A DNA stretch of 64,000 nt, taken from Streptomyces sp. DH37 (GTDB lineage Bacteria > Actinomycetota > Actinomycetes > Streptomycetales > Streptomycetaceae). The translations under genes were made by a program, and so were the position numbers. Location of the stretch: NCBI RefSeq assembly GCF_029813835.1, contig NZ_JARVKV010000004.1, positions 150,932 to 214,931 on the forward strand. The letters run 5' to 3'. A model generated the notes under the pieces. The model made no database searches. It was given only the letters and a program-made list of their open reading frames with translations, and had not been told where the DNA came from. Of this stretch, positions 27,493 to 35,375 are shown in pieces. The first letter of the stretch is position 1. Each line of letters begins with the position of its first letter.

Positions 27493-28239
27493 CTAGGGCA
27501 CCTCCCGGAAGCGCTGGAGCTCCTGCTCTATGCCGTGGCCCCGGGTGCGCACCAGGGCCCGGGCCAGGTCGGAGAGTTTGCGGTTGGTGTGCTGCGAGAT
27601 CCTGCGCAGCAGGGCGAACGCCTCCTCCGCGTCACAGCCGAGCACGTACATCACGATCCCGCACGCCTGGTCGACGACGGGTCTGCTGCGCAGCGCGCCC
27701 TCGAGCTGCTCCACCTCCGCCAGCGCCTCGCGGTAGCGGCGGTCGCGGGCCAGTCCGGTGGCGGCGAGGTCGCCCAGCAGCGCCGCCGGGCAGTGGACGG
27801 TCTCCTCCAGCGGGTGGGGGCGGAAGCCGTGGACGGTGACGGTGAGCGTGAGGTCGCCGCGGCGGTACGGCAGGGTCGCGCTGGAGCGCAGGCCCATGTC
27901 CAGCGCCCTGGCGCGGTAGCCGGGCCAGCGGTCGTCCAGCAGCAGGTCGTCGGAGCCGGCGGGCCGGCCGGTGCGCAGGGCCTGGGGCACGGGACCGTCC
28001 CCGTCCTCCCACTGGACGGCGACGAGCGCGGACAGGTCCGGATGGGTGACGGCGGTGGTCCCCTCGGCCGGATCGCCGCCGGTGTGGGCGGTGGCGGTGG
28101 CGCCGCAGCAGCCGGGGGTGCACCGGACGACCTGTTCGGCCAGCCGGGCGAGGCCGCGGGCGGACGAGGCGGCGTCGAGCGCCGGCTCCGGCTGGGCCGG
28201 AGCGATCCCGAGGGGAATCGCGTCGCATCGGTCCGGCAT
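27493..28239 (-). CDS. GAF-ANTAR RNA-binding regulator
   Basis: 248 aa. The N-terminal GAF-like sensor (about 30-155) contains CCGATATAHTGGDPAE and SSATLPYRRGDLTLTVTVHG. The C-terminal ANTAR domain (about 175-235) has VEQLEGALRSRPVVDQACGIVMYVLGCDAEEAFALLRRISQHTNRKL, seen as QACGIVM and AFALLRRISQHTNRKLSDLA. ANTAR proteins bind paired hairpins in nascent RNA and prevent transcription termination. It is divergent from the PAS-GAF gene, so the two may share a control region. Confidence 0.92.
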   Translation of the reverse strand: MPDRCDAIPLGIAPAQPEPALDAASSARGLARLAEQVVRCTPGCCGATATAHTGGDPAEGTTAVTHPDLSALVAVQWEDGDGPVPQALRTGRPAGSDDLLLDDRWPGYRARALDMGLRSSATLPYRRGDLTLTVTVHGFRPHPLEETVHCPAALLGDLAATGLARDRRYREALAEVEQLEGALRSRPVVDQACGIVMYVLGCDAEEAFALLRRISQHTNRKLSDLARALVRTRGHGIEQELQRFREVP

Positions 28240-28491
28240 GGCGCTGCTCGGTCCTTTCCCGTTCTCCGGCTGTCTCCGGTGGGCCGCTGGACGGCCGGTC
28301 CCGAGGGATCGGCTGCCCCGCGTGGCGGACGGGAAACGGCCGTTGGATCAAGCCGTCCCGGACGGACACCGGCCGCCCGGGAGCGCGCCCGGCGCTCTCC
28401 CGCACCTCCATCTTCTCGACAAAGAGTGATGAGTCATATTTTTCCGCGTGACCAACGAGACCTGCGACAGTTCGCGGGTTACGTTGAGCGC
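28240..28491. promoter_or_regulatory. Divergent control region between ANTAR and PAS-GAF genes
   Basis: 252 bp without a gene. Most is GC-rich, but 28413-28445 is distinctly AT-rich (TCGACAAAGAGTGATGAGTC then ATATTTTT). That patch is a likely promoter for the rightward PAS-GAF gene, with TCGACA and TATTTT about 16 bp apart. No ribosome binding site of usual strength precedes the ATG at 28492. Confidence 0.4.
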
Positions 28492-29655
28492 ATGGCGCAG
28501 GCGGAGGAGTTTGGAGCGGAGCTGGCGGACTTCCGCCGGAGGGTGGAGGAGCTGCGGTCCGCGCGCGCCCTGCCGGACGCGGACCGGCTGCCCGCCCTGG
28601 ACGCCGCCCTCCTCGAGCTCCAGCACGTGGCCGAGGTGCTGTGGCCGCGCTACGAGGAGCTGACCGCCGAGCCCCGGGGCGGCGGCCGGGAGGAGCACCA
28701 CGAGCACCAGCTCCTGCGCGCCCTGTTCCAGCGGCTTCCCGTGGCGGTGGCCCTGCTGGACCGCGACGGGGTGGTGCGCCGGTTCAACCCCGCCGCGACC
28801 CAGCTGTTCGGGGTGCGCGCCGGGTACGCCACCGGGCGGGCGCTGACCGGTTCGCTGGCCCACGACTCCCGGGCGGTCTTCCGCTCCCAGACGGCGGCCG
28901 TCGCCCGCGGCGAGGGCGACCGCAGCCTGGTCGTCCGTCTGCTGCGCCCTCCGGAGCGGGAGCGGTACGCCGGGAGCGAGCTGCGGGCCACCCTGACGGC
29001 GCTGCGGCCCCCGTGCGAGCCGCGCACGGTCGTCCTCGCCGTCTTCCAGCGGGCGGTGGCCCCCGCGCCGGAGGCCGCCGGGCCCGGCGCTCCGGACCCG
29101 GCCGCGGTGGAGCGCGGCGCACCCGGCTCCGATCTGACCGAGGCCGTGCGCGGCGCCGAACTGATGGACCTGCTGGACGAGATGACGGGGGCGCTGCTCC
29201 TGGCGGACTCCCCCAAGGAGGTGCCCCAGCGGGCGGCCGACGTGCTCTACGGGCGGTTCGCCGACTGGGTGGTCGTCGACGTCGCCGTGCCCGGCGGGGC
29301 GCTGCGGCGGGCCGCCGTCCTGGCCTCGGCCGGACGGCTGCGCGACGCGGTCGCCGAGCAGGACCCGTCCTCCTGGCCGCCGGTGGTGGACGCGGTACGG
29401 CACGGCGGCGCGACCCTGCGGGTGCGGCCGGAGGATCCCGGGATCCTGGGCCGGGACGCCGCCGGCGCCCCCGTCCTGGTGCGCGCCGAGGTCGGCTCGC
29501 TGCTGTGCGTGCCGCTGGCCGACGGCGCGGGAGGCCCGGCGCTCGGCGCGCTGACGCTGCTGCGCACCGGGGGCCGCAGGCCCTTCGAGCTGGCGGAGGC
29601 CGGCGCCGTGGACCGGATTGCGCGGCACATCGCCCTCGCGCTGCGCGGCCTGTGA
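28492..29655 (+). CDS. PAS-GAF domain signalling protein
   Basis: 387 aa, soluble. A coiled-coil-like N-terminus (about 1-65) is followed by a PAS domain (about 85-190: LFQRLPVAVALLDRDGVVRRFNPAATQLFGVRAGY). After a Pro/Ala-rich linker comes a GAF domain (about 220-385: LMDLLDEMTGALLLADSPKEVPQRAADVLYGRF through LLCVPLADGAGGPALGALTLL). No kinase, phosphatase or output domain is present, so it is probably a sensor acting by protein contact. Lack of a clear ribosome binding site suggests weak or leaderless translation. The divergent GAF-ANTAR gene and the downstream SigB-like factor suggest a stress-signalling neighbourhood. Confidence 0.85.
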   Translation: MAQAEEFGAELADFRRRVEELRSARALPDADRLPALDAALLELQHVAEVLWPRYEELTAEPRGGGREEHHEHQLLRALFQRLPVAVALLDRDGVVRRFNPAATQLFGVRAGYATGRALTGSLAHDSRAVFRSQTAAVARGEGDRSLVVRLLRPPERERYAGSELRATLTALRPPCEPRTVVLAVFQRAVAPAPEAAGPGAPDPAAVERGAPGSDLTEAVRGAELMDLLDEMTGALLLADSPKEVPQRAADVLYGRFADWVVVDVAVPGGALRRAAVLASAGRLRDAVAEQDPSSWPPVVDAVRHGGATLRVRPEDPGILGRDAAGAPVLVRAEVGSLLCVPLADGAGGPALGALTLLRTGGRRPFELAEAGAVDRIARHIALALRGL

Positions 29656-29676
29656 GCGGCCTGTGAGCGGCCGGTG
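29644..29676. repeat. Three tandem 11-bp units at the PAS-GAF stop codon
   Basis: GCGGCCTGTGA, GCGGCCTGTGA, GCGGCCGGTGA run in tandem across the end of the PAS-GAF gene. The first unit contains the stop codon and each unit ends in TGA. Confidence 0.7.
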
Positions 29677-29760
29677 AACTCCCGGACGCCCCGGGCGGAG
29701 GCACCCGCAGCGCCCTGAGCGCCCGGACACCGCCGACGTCCGGACGCCCCGCGCACGTAC

Positions 29761-29799
29761 GACGGCCGCGCCCGCGCGGGGTGCGCGGGCGCGGCCGTC
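29761..29799. terminator. Strong bidirectional hairpin between PAS-GAF and sigma factor genes
   Basis: A 17-bp perfect stem (left arm GACGGCCGCGCCCGCGC) with a 5-nt loop, between two convergent genes. It ends 19 nt before the sigma factor's stop codon at 29818. Confidence 0.75.
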
Positions 29800-29817
29800 C
29801 CGGCCGGGCCGGACGCG

Positions 29818-30672
29818 TCAGGCGGCCTGGGAGCCGGCGTAGGCCCGCTCCCGCTCCCGGTCCTGCTCGCGCTCCAGGTCGGCCTCGACCTCGGCGTGCA
29901 GGCGGTTGCAGGTGCGGCTGATCAGCCGGGAGACGTGCATCTGGGAGATACCGAGCTGCTCGGCGATCCGGCTCTGGGTCATGTCGCAGAAGAAGCGCAG
30001 GTAGAGGATCTTGCGCTCGCGCTCGGGCAGCTTGCGCAGCCGGGGCTTGAGCGACTCGCGGTAGACGACGAGGTCGAAGCCGGGCTCGGCGCTGCCGAGG
30101 GTGTCGACGAGGGCGTAGCCGTCGTCGGCGCCGGGCAGTTCGGCGTCCAGGGAGAGGGTGCTGTAGCTCTCCAGGGCCTCGGAGCCGATGCGCACCTCCT
30201 CCTCCGTCAGGCCGCTGTGCTCCGCTATCTCCCTGACGCCGGGGGTGCGGCCGTCGAGGGAGTGGCTGAGCTGGCGGCTGGAGGCGCGCACGCGGTTGCG
30301 CAGCTCCTGCACCCGGCGCGGTACGTGCAGACCCCACATGTGGTCGCGGAAGTGCCGTTTGATCTCGCCGACGATGGTCGGGACGGCGAAGCTCTCGAAC
30401 GCGCTGCCGCGCGCCGGGTCGTAGCGGGTGACCGCCTTCACCAGGCCCAGGGCGGCCACCTGCTCCAGGTCCTCCAGGGATTCGCCGCGATTGCGGAAGT
30501 GCCGGGCGAGGCGCTCGGCCATGGGCATCCAGGCCCGCACGACCTGCTGCCGCAGCTCGTCGCGCTCCGGGCCGTCGGGGAGTTCGGAGATGCGCTGGAA
30601 CTCGGCGGAGGTGTCGGGGGCGTCGTCGTGGGGGTGCCGCGCGTGCTTGGCTCGTGCTCGTACGGGGGTCAT
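29818..30672 (-). CDS. SigB/SigF/SigG-family RNA polymerase sigma factor
   Basis: 284 aa. Region 2 contains AERLARHFRNRGESLEDLEQVAALGLVKAVTRYDPARGSAFESFAVPTIVGEIKRHFRDHMW, the hallmark of group 3 stress sigma factors (DLEQVAALGLVKAV, FAVPTIVGEIKRHFRD). Region 3 follows with VRASSRQLSHSLDGRTPGVREIAEHSG, and region 4 has LPERERKILYLRFFCDMTQSRIAEQLGISQMHVSRLISR. Streptomyces carries many such factors for osmotic, oxidative and developmental control. No anti-sigma gene is adjacent. A promoter-like sequence of the kind these factors recognise lies 146 nt upstream, suggesting self-activation. Confidence 0.95.
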   Translation of the reverse strand: MTPVRARAKHARHPHDDAPDTSAEFQRISELPDGPERDELRQQVVRAWMPMAERLARHFRNRGESLEDLEQVAALGLVKAVTRYDPARGSAFESFAVPTIVGEIKRHFRDHMWGLHVPRRVQELRNRVRASSRQLSHSLDGRTPGVREIAEHSGLTEEEVRIGSEALESYSTLSLDAELPGADDGYALVDTLGSAEPGFDLVVYRESLKPRLRKLPERERKILYLRFFCDMTQSRIAEQLGISQMHVSRLISRTCNRLHAEVEADLEREQDRERERAYAGSQAA

Positions 30673-30817
30673 GTGCGGTCTCTCCCGAACTGTGGACTGT
30701 GGCTCTGTGGGGATCACCGCGGGAACGGGCACAGGGGGGACCAGGGCTGGAGCACCCGGGGCGGGGAATGCCACCGCTCCCGCGGATGTGCCTGCGGTCC
30801 GAAGCACGAGGGTTCGG

Positions 30818-30842
30818 ATGCCCGGGGCCCACCCCTTCAAAC
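30818..30842 (-). promoter_or_regulatory. SigB-type promoter candidate upstream of the sigma factor gene
   Basis: On the minus strand GTTT, a 15-nt spacer, then GGGCAT. This fits the GTTT-N(14-16)-GGGTAT pattern of SigB/F-class promoters with one mismatch. It would give a leader of roughly 135 nt before the start at 30672. Confidence 0.45.
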
Positions 30843-30909
30843 GATGTTTTTCGCGTCGGCACCCGGTTACCCGGTGCCCGCACCGTCCGGCGTGTGAAGG
30901 GCAGCTCCG

Positions 30910-31881
30910 ATGACCGACTACGGCTACTTCCTGGCCTGCGAGGACCACGGGCCGAAAGAGCTGGTCGAACAGGCTCGGATGGCCGAGCAGGCGGGGTTCA
31001 CCTCGCTGTGGATCTCCGACCACTACCACCCCTGGAACAGCGCCCAGGGCCACAGTCCGTTCGTGTGGTCCGTCATCGGCGCCCTCTCCCAGGCGACCTC
31101 GCTGCCCGTGCAGACGGCGGTCACCTGCCCGACCGTGCGCACCCACCCGGCGGTGGTCGCCCAGGCCGCCGCCACCAGCGCCGTGCTGCTGGACGGCCGC
31201 TTCCGGCTGGGCGTGGGCACCGGCGAGGCGCTGAACGAGCACATCCTGGGCGGCCCCTGGCCCCAGGCGTCGGTGCGGATGGAGATGCTGGAGGAGGCCA
31301 TCGGCGTCATCCGGCGCCTGCTGACCGGGGAGGAGGTCAGCCACCACGGCAAGCACTACACCGTGGAGAACGCCCGGCTGTACGACGTGCCCGGCGAGCC
31401 GGTCCCTATCGACGTCTCCGGCTTCGGGCCGGCCGCCATCGAGCTGGCCGGGCGGGTCGGCGACGGCTTCATCACCACCATGCCGGACGTGGAGGGGCTG
31501 GAGCGCTTCCGCCGCAGCGGCGGCGGGCGCGGCTCCGGGCAGGGCCCGGCGTTCGCCGGGACGAAGGTCTGCTACGACACCGACCGCGACGAGGCCGTGC
31601 GCACCGTCCACCGCCGCTGGCCCAACATGTTCCTGCCCGGCGAGCTGGGGCAGGTCCTGCCCACCCCCGCCCACTTCGAGCAGGCCTCGCAGTTGGTGAC
31701 CGAGGAGCACGTGACCGGGTCCGGGCTGGTGTGCGGCAACGACCCCGACGAGCACGTGCGCGCCCTGAAGGAGTTCGCCGACGCCGGGTTCGACGTGGTC
31801 CACGTCAACCAGATCGGCCCCGACCTGCGGGGATTCTTCGACTTCTACCGAACGAACGTACTGCCGCGGCTGAGCGGGTGA
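30910..31881 (+). CDS. F420-dependent LLM-class oxidoreductase (F420-G6PD-like, TIGR03557 type)
   Basis: 323-aa TIM-barrel enzyme using deazaflavin F420. Visible features: N-terminal MTDYGYFLACEDHGPKELV and AEQAGFTSLWISDHYHPW (the His in SDHYHPW is typical of the F420-binding face). VQTAVTCPTVRTHPAVVAQAAAT and RFRLGVGTGEALNEHILG follow, with SGFGPAAIELAGRVGDGF later. The sub-family resembles F420-dependent glucose-6-phosphate dehydrogenase, but the substrate is not provable from sequence. The ThDP-enzyme gene follows after 46 bp on the same strand, indicating an operon. Confidence 0.93.
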   Translation: MTDYGYFLACEDHGPKELVEQARMAEQAGFTSLWISDHYHPWNSAQGHSPFVWSVIGALSQATSLPVQTAVTCPTVRTHPAVVAQAAATSAVLLDGRFRLGVGTGEALNEHILGGPWPQASVRMEMLEEAIGVIRRLLTGEEVSHHGKHYTVENARLYDVPGEPVPIDVSGFGPAAIELAGRVGDGFITTMPDVEGLERFRRSGGGRGSGQGPAFAGTKVCYDTDRDEAVRTVHRRWPNMFLPGELGQVLPTPAHFEQASQLVTEEHVTGSGLVCGNDPDEHVRALKEFADAGFDVVHVNQIGPDLRGFFDFYRTNVLPRLSG

Positions 31882-31927
31882 ACGGCCCCCGGGGCCCGCG
31901 GCCGAGCGGCGGAGAGGAGCCGTCTGC

Positions 31928-33727
31928 ATGAGCGAGAAGGTGTCGGACCACGTACTGGCGCGGCTGCGCGAGTGGGGCGTGGAGTACGTGTTCGGCTATC
32001 CCGGCGACGGCATCAACGGGCTGCTCGCCGCCTGGGAGCGCGCCGGGGACCGGCCGCGCTTCGTCCAGTCCCGGCACGAGGAGATGTCGGCCTTCGAGGC
32101 CGTGGGCTACGCCAAGTTCGGCGGCCGGGTCGGGGTGTGCGCCGCGACCTCCGGTCCCGGGGCGATCCACCTGCTCAACGGCCTGTACGACGCCAAGCTC
32201 GACCACGTCCCGGTGGTGGCGATCGTCGGGCAGACCGATCGCAGCGCGATGGGCGGCTCCTACCAGCAGGAGGTCGACCTCCACACCCTCTTCAAGGACG
32301 TGGCCTCGGAGTTCGTCGAGACCGTCACCGTCCCGCAGCAGCTCCCCAACGTCCTGGACCGGGCGATCCGCACCGCGTACGCCCGCCGCTGCCCCACCGC
32401 CGTGATCATTCCGGCGGACGTGCAGGAGCTGGAGTACGAGCCGCCCGCCCACGCGTTCAAGATGGTGCCCTCCAGCCTGGACGTCAGCGACTGGACGTCC
32501 GTGCCCTCCGACGAGGCGCTGGAGCGCGCCGCGGAGGTCCTCAACGCGGGCGAGAGGGTCGCGGTGCTGGTCGGACAGGGCGCCGCCGGGGCGCGGGCGG
32601 AGGTGGAACGGGTCGCCGACACGCTCGGCGCCGGAGTGGCCAAGGCGCTGCTGGGCAAGGACGTCCTGCCCGACACGCTGCCGTACGTCACCGGCGCCAT
32701 CGGGCTGCTGGGCACCCGGCCGAGCTACGAGCTGATGCGCGACTGCGACACGCTGCTGACGATCGGCTCCAGCTTCCCCTACTCCCAGTTCCTGCCGGAG
32801 TACGGGAAGGCGCGGGGGGTGCAGATCGACATCGATCCGCACATGGTCGGGATGCGCTACCCGTACGAGGTGAACCTCGTGGGCGACGCGCGCGCCACGC
32901 TGGCGCGGCTGCTGCCGATGCTGCGCCGCAAGGAGGACCGCTCCTGGCAGGAGGGGATCACGTCGGCGGTGGAGCGCTGGTGGCAGGTGATGGAGCGGCA
33001 GGCGAAGGTCTCCTCCGACCCCGTCAACCCCCAGCACGTGATGCACGCCCTGGACCCGCTGCTGCCGGAGGACGCGGTCATCAGCGCCGACTCGGGCTCG
33101 GCCACCGACTGGTACGCCCGCCACATCCGGATGCGCGGCACCATGCGCGGCTCGCTGTCGGGGACGCTGGCCACCATGGGGTGCGGGGTGCCCTACGCCA
33201 TCGGCGCGAAGTTCGCCCACCCCGACCGCCCGGCGATCGCGCTGGTGGGCGACGGCGCCATGCAGATGAACGGGCTGGCGGAGCTGATCACCATCGCCAG
33301 GTACCGCTCCGAGTGGAGCGATCCGCGGCTGGTGGTGGCGGTGTGGAACAACCGCGACCTCAACCAGGTCACCTGGGAGATGCGCTCGATGAGCGGGTCG
33401 CCGCAGTTCCTGGCCTCACAGCGGCTCCCGGACGTCTCCTACGCGGACTTCGCCGCCTCGCTGGGCCTGACCGGCGTGCGGGTGGAGCGGCCGGAGGACG
33501 TCGAACGGGGCTGGCGGCGGGCGCTGGAGGCCGACGGGCCGGCGGTCGTGGAGTTCCTGACCGATCCGGCGATGCCGCCGATCCCGCCGCACGCCACCTG
33601 GGACCAGATCGAGGCCACCGTGGCGGCGGTGGTCAAGGGCGACTCGGACCGCCTGGCGATGCTCACACAGGGGGTGAAGGCGAAGGTGCAGGAGATCCTG
33701 CCGGGCGGTGCGCGGCGGGGGGACTGA
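31928..33727 (+). CDS. Thiamine-diphosphate enzyme (pyruvate oxidase/acetolactate-synthase-like)
   Basis: 599 aa with three domains. The N-terminal PYR domain has YVFGYPGDGINGLLAAW and the catalytic Glu in VQSRHEEMSAFEA. The middle domain has VLVGQGAAGA. The C-terminal PP domain has the ThDP-Mg motif GDGAMQMNGLAELITI through WNNRDLNQ. Best match in character is the pyruvate oxidase/decarboxylase group annotated as ThDP-requiring protein, which would convert pyruvate to acetate or acetyl phosphate. A true acetolactate synthase would normally have a regulatory subunit gene beside it, and there is none. Probably co-transcribed with the F420 enzyme. Confidence 0.9.
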   Translation: MSEKVSDHVLARLREWGVEYVFGYPGDGINGLLAAWERAGDRPRFVQSRHEEMSAFEAVGYAKFGGRVGVCAATSGPGAIHLLNGLYDAKLDHVPVVAIVGQTDRSAMGGSYQQEVDLHTLFKDVASEFVETVTVPQQLPNVLDRAIRTAYARRCPTAVIIPADVQELEYEPPAHAFKMVPSSLDVSDWTSVPSDEALERAAEVLNAGERVAVLVGQGAAGARAEVERVADTLGAGVAKALLGKDVLPDTLPYVTGAIGLLGTRPSYELMRDCDTLLTIGSSFPYSQFLPEYGKARGVQIDIDPHMVGMRYPYEVNLVGDARATLARLLPMLRRKEDRSWQEGITSAVERWWQVMERQAKVSSDPVNPQHVMHALDPLLPEDAVISADSGSATDWYARHIRMRGTMRGSLSGTLATMGCGVPYAIGAKFAHPDRPAIALVGDGAMQMNGLAELITIARYRSEWSDPRLVVAVWNNRDLNQVTWEMRSMSGSPQFLASQRLPDVSYADFAASLGLTGVRVERPEDVERGWRRALEADGPAVVEFLTDPAMPPIPPHATWDQIEATVAAVVKGDSDRLAMLTQGVKAKVQEILPGGARRGD

Positions 33728-33888
33728 GACCGGGGCGGACCGAGCGGCCGCCCGCGGGCGGGGGCCCATGGACGGGGGTGTGGAGAGGGTGCGGCTCTCC
33801 GCACCCCCTTCGCGTGCCCGCGCCCTCCGCGTGCCCGCGCCCTCCGCGCGGGCGGCCGGGGCCGGCTCCGGTGCAGTGCGGTGCGGGA

Positions 33889-34407
33889 TCAGTCCAGCAG
33901 GGCGCCGAACCCGCCCTGGCGGGCCAGGCGTTCGAGGTCGTCCAGCGCCCGGCGGGCGCGGCCGGCCGTCTCCGGGTCGCTCCCGGGCAGCCCGCTCTCC
34001 GCGAACTCGTCCTCGTCCAGGCGCAGCACGGCGGACCGGTCGGGCGACACCCACAGGTCCAGCTCCAGGTCCCAGGTGGTCAGCGTGTCCGCCGTGACGG
34101 CGGCCGGGCGGGTGACGTCGCAGTACCAGCCCTTGAGGGCGCCGTCCGGGCCGCGCACCTCCTTCACCGAGAACCAGCGGTCGCGCCAGTAGTGCTCGGT
34201 GAACACGTCGCCTCTCTCGAAGCGCACGAAGCCGAAGTCCCGCACCGGCGGGCCGGCCCAGGGCGCCCGTACGACGGCGTGGACGCCGTCGTCGCGCTCC
34301 ACGGTCGCCGGGTAACGGACCTGCCGGTCACGGGACTTGAGCAGGACGACGGTCACCGTCCCACCCGGTGCCAGGGTGCTCGCGGAGTGGGTGCGCGGAT
34401 CGCTCAT
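33889..34407 (-). CDS. DUF402 domain protein
   Basis: 172 aa, soluble. The DUF402 core is FGFVRFERGDVFTEHYWRDRWFSVKEV, then GWYCDVTRPA and WDLELDLWVSPDRSAVLRLDEDEF. The paired Asp/Glu residues are those that bind a divalent metal in the FomD/nucleoside-phosphatase relatives. The family includes nucleoside di/triphosphate phosphatases; I infer a hydrolytic role but the substrate is unknown. The start gives the normal family length. Confidence 0.88.
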   Translation of the reverse strand: MSDPRTHSASTLAPGGTVTVVLLKSRDRQVRYPATVERDDGVHAVVRAPWAGPPVRDFGFVRFERGDVFTEHYWRDRWFSVKEVRGPDGALKGWYCDVTRPAAVTADTLTTWDLELDLWVSPDRSAVLRLDEDEFAESGLPGSDPETAGRARRALDDLERLARQGGFGALLD

Positions 34408-34428
34408 GGGTCCACCCTCCCCGGCGCG

Positions 34429-34467
34429 CGTGGGGAGCGCACCCGGTTTTCGGGCGCGCTCCCCACG
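34429..34467 (-). terminator. Terminator of the 84-aa hydrophilic protein gene
   Basis: GTGGGGAGCGC pairs with GCGCTCCCCAC over 11 bp. After one mismatch CCCG pairs with CGGG around a GTTTT loop. The hairpin begins 17 nt past the stop at 34484. Confidence 0.7.
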
Positions 34468-34483
34468 TGGTTCCGCGGCGGCG

Positions 34484-34738
34484 CTACCTCCCCTCGCCGG
34501 AGTCCTCCGCGCCGCCCGCCTCGTGCGCGTCCTCGTCCGTTCCGGAGCGGCTCCGGGGCCTGGTGCCTCCGAAGGGCCCGGCGGGCGGGACCCTGGGCGG
34601 GGTCGCGGGCTGCTCCGGCTCCTCGCCGGGGATCAGGTCCGCGGCCGAGACGCGCTCGCCGCGCCCGGTGTCCCTGCGGTGCGTGTCGTGCTCGTCGCGC
34701 CCGCCTGCCCTGCCTGTCTTGTCCGCCTTGTCGCTCAT
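34484..34738 (-). CDS. Small hydrophilic, probably disordered protein
   Basis: 84 aa, highly charged and rich in Gly, Pro, Arg, Glu and Asp, with no hydrophobic core except the short VSAADLIPGEEP segment. I do not recognise the family. Independent support for a real gene is the well-placed terminator directly after the stop and the balanced charge pattern. It lies among stress genes; a stress or desiccation role is only a guess. Confidence 0.55.
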   Translation of the reverse strand: MSDKADKTGRAGGRDEHDTHRRDTGRGERVSAADLIPGEEPEQPATPPRVPPAGPFGGTRPRSRSGTDEDAHEAGGAEDSGEGR

Positions 34739-35012
34739 GCGTTCCGCGTACCCCGGGGGCGGCCGGCCCTAACGGCCGCGTGCCGGGGCTGCGCGCCGGG
34801 GGCGTCGGGGGCGCGTCGGGGGTCGGGGCCGCGCACACGGGCCCGGAGCCGGGAGCGGCTCCGGGCACGGTCCCTGACCTCCGTGCCCGGAGCCTTCTCA
34901 CTCCCCCACAGGGCCGCTCGCTCGGCCGCGGTCCGGGTGCCCCCGCCTCCGGGGGGCAAACACCCTTCACCCCGCCGCCACGAGGCCGCCGCCCCGCCTC
35001 CGCGGCGCCGTC

Positions 35013-35240
35013 TCACTCGGTGCGCGCCCGGGCGCCCTCGCGGGTGCGGCCCGCCGAGACGGCCCGGTCGGGGTGGCGCCGCAGGTACTCGCCCTCCAGC
35101 TCGGCCGTGCGCCGGGTGTGCGCGGCGAGCGCGTCGGACGAGCCGTGCAGCAGGGTGTCGTGCCGCGTCCGGTGCAGGGACTCCAGTTCCTCGATCAGCT
35201 CGGTCTCGGACAGCTTCTCCGGGTCGACTCCCATACCCAT
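35013..35240 (-). CDS. DUF6158 family protein
   Basis: 75-aa helical protein with the family pattern MGVDPEKLSETELIEELESLHRTRHDTLLHGSSDALAAHTRRTAELEGEYLRRHPDR, seen as ELESLHRTRHDTLLHG and HTRRTAELEGEYLRRHP. Small proteins of this family are widespread in Streptomyces and often sit near stress regulators; the function is unknown. It is divergent from the Vms1-like gene, and the intergenic segment contains a SigB-type promoter reading the other way. Confidence 0.85.
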   Translation of the reverse strand: MGMGVDPEKLSETELIEELESLHRTRHDTLLHGSSDALAAHTRRTAELEGEYLRRHPDRAVSAGRTREGARARTE

Positions 35241-35317
35241 GGTGCGATCGCCTCCTTCGTCGTCGTTCTCCGGTCTCGTTCCCCGTCACCCCGTGGTCAC
35301 CCCGCACGGATCACTCC

Positions 35318-35342
35318 GTGTCGTTCGCGTCGCCTCGGGTAC
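35318..35342 (+). promoter_or_regulatory. SigB-type promoter candidate for the Vms1/eRF1-like gene
   Basis: GTGT, 15-nt spacer, GGGTAC, ending 33 nt before the ATG at 35376. This matches the GNNT-N(14-16)-GGGTAY pattern of Streptomyces SigB-class stress promoters. Confidence 0.55.
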
Positions 35343-35375
35343 CCGCAACCGAATCTCGCCACCGAGGAGGGAGCT

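Noticed and set aside
31928..33727. Acetolactate synthase large subunit
   Set aside because: No small regulatory subunit gene follows, and the neighbouring F420 enzyme does not fit branched-chain amino acid synthesis. I kept a broader ThDP-enzyme name.
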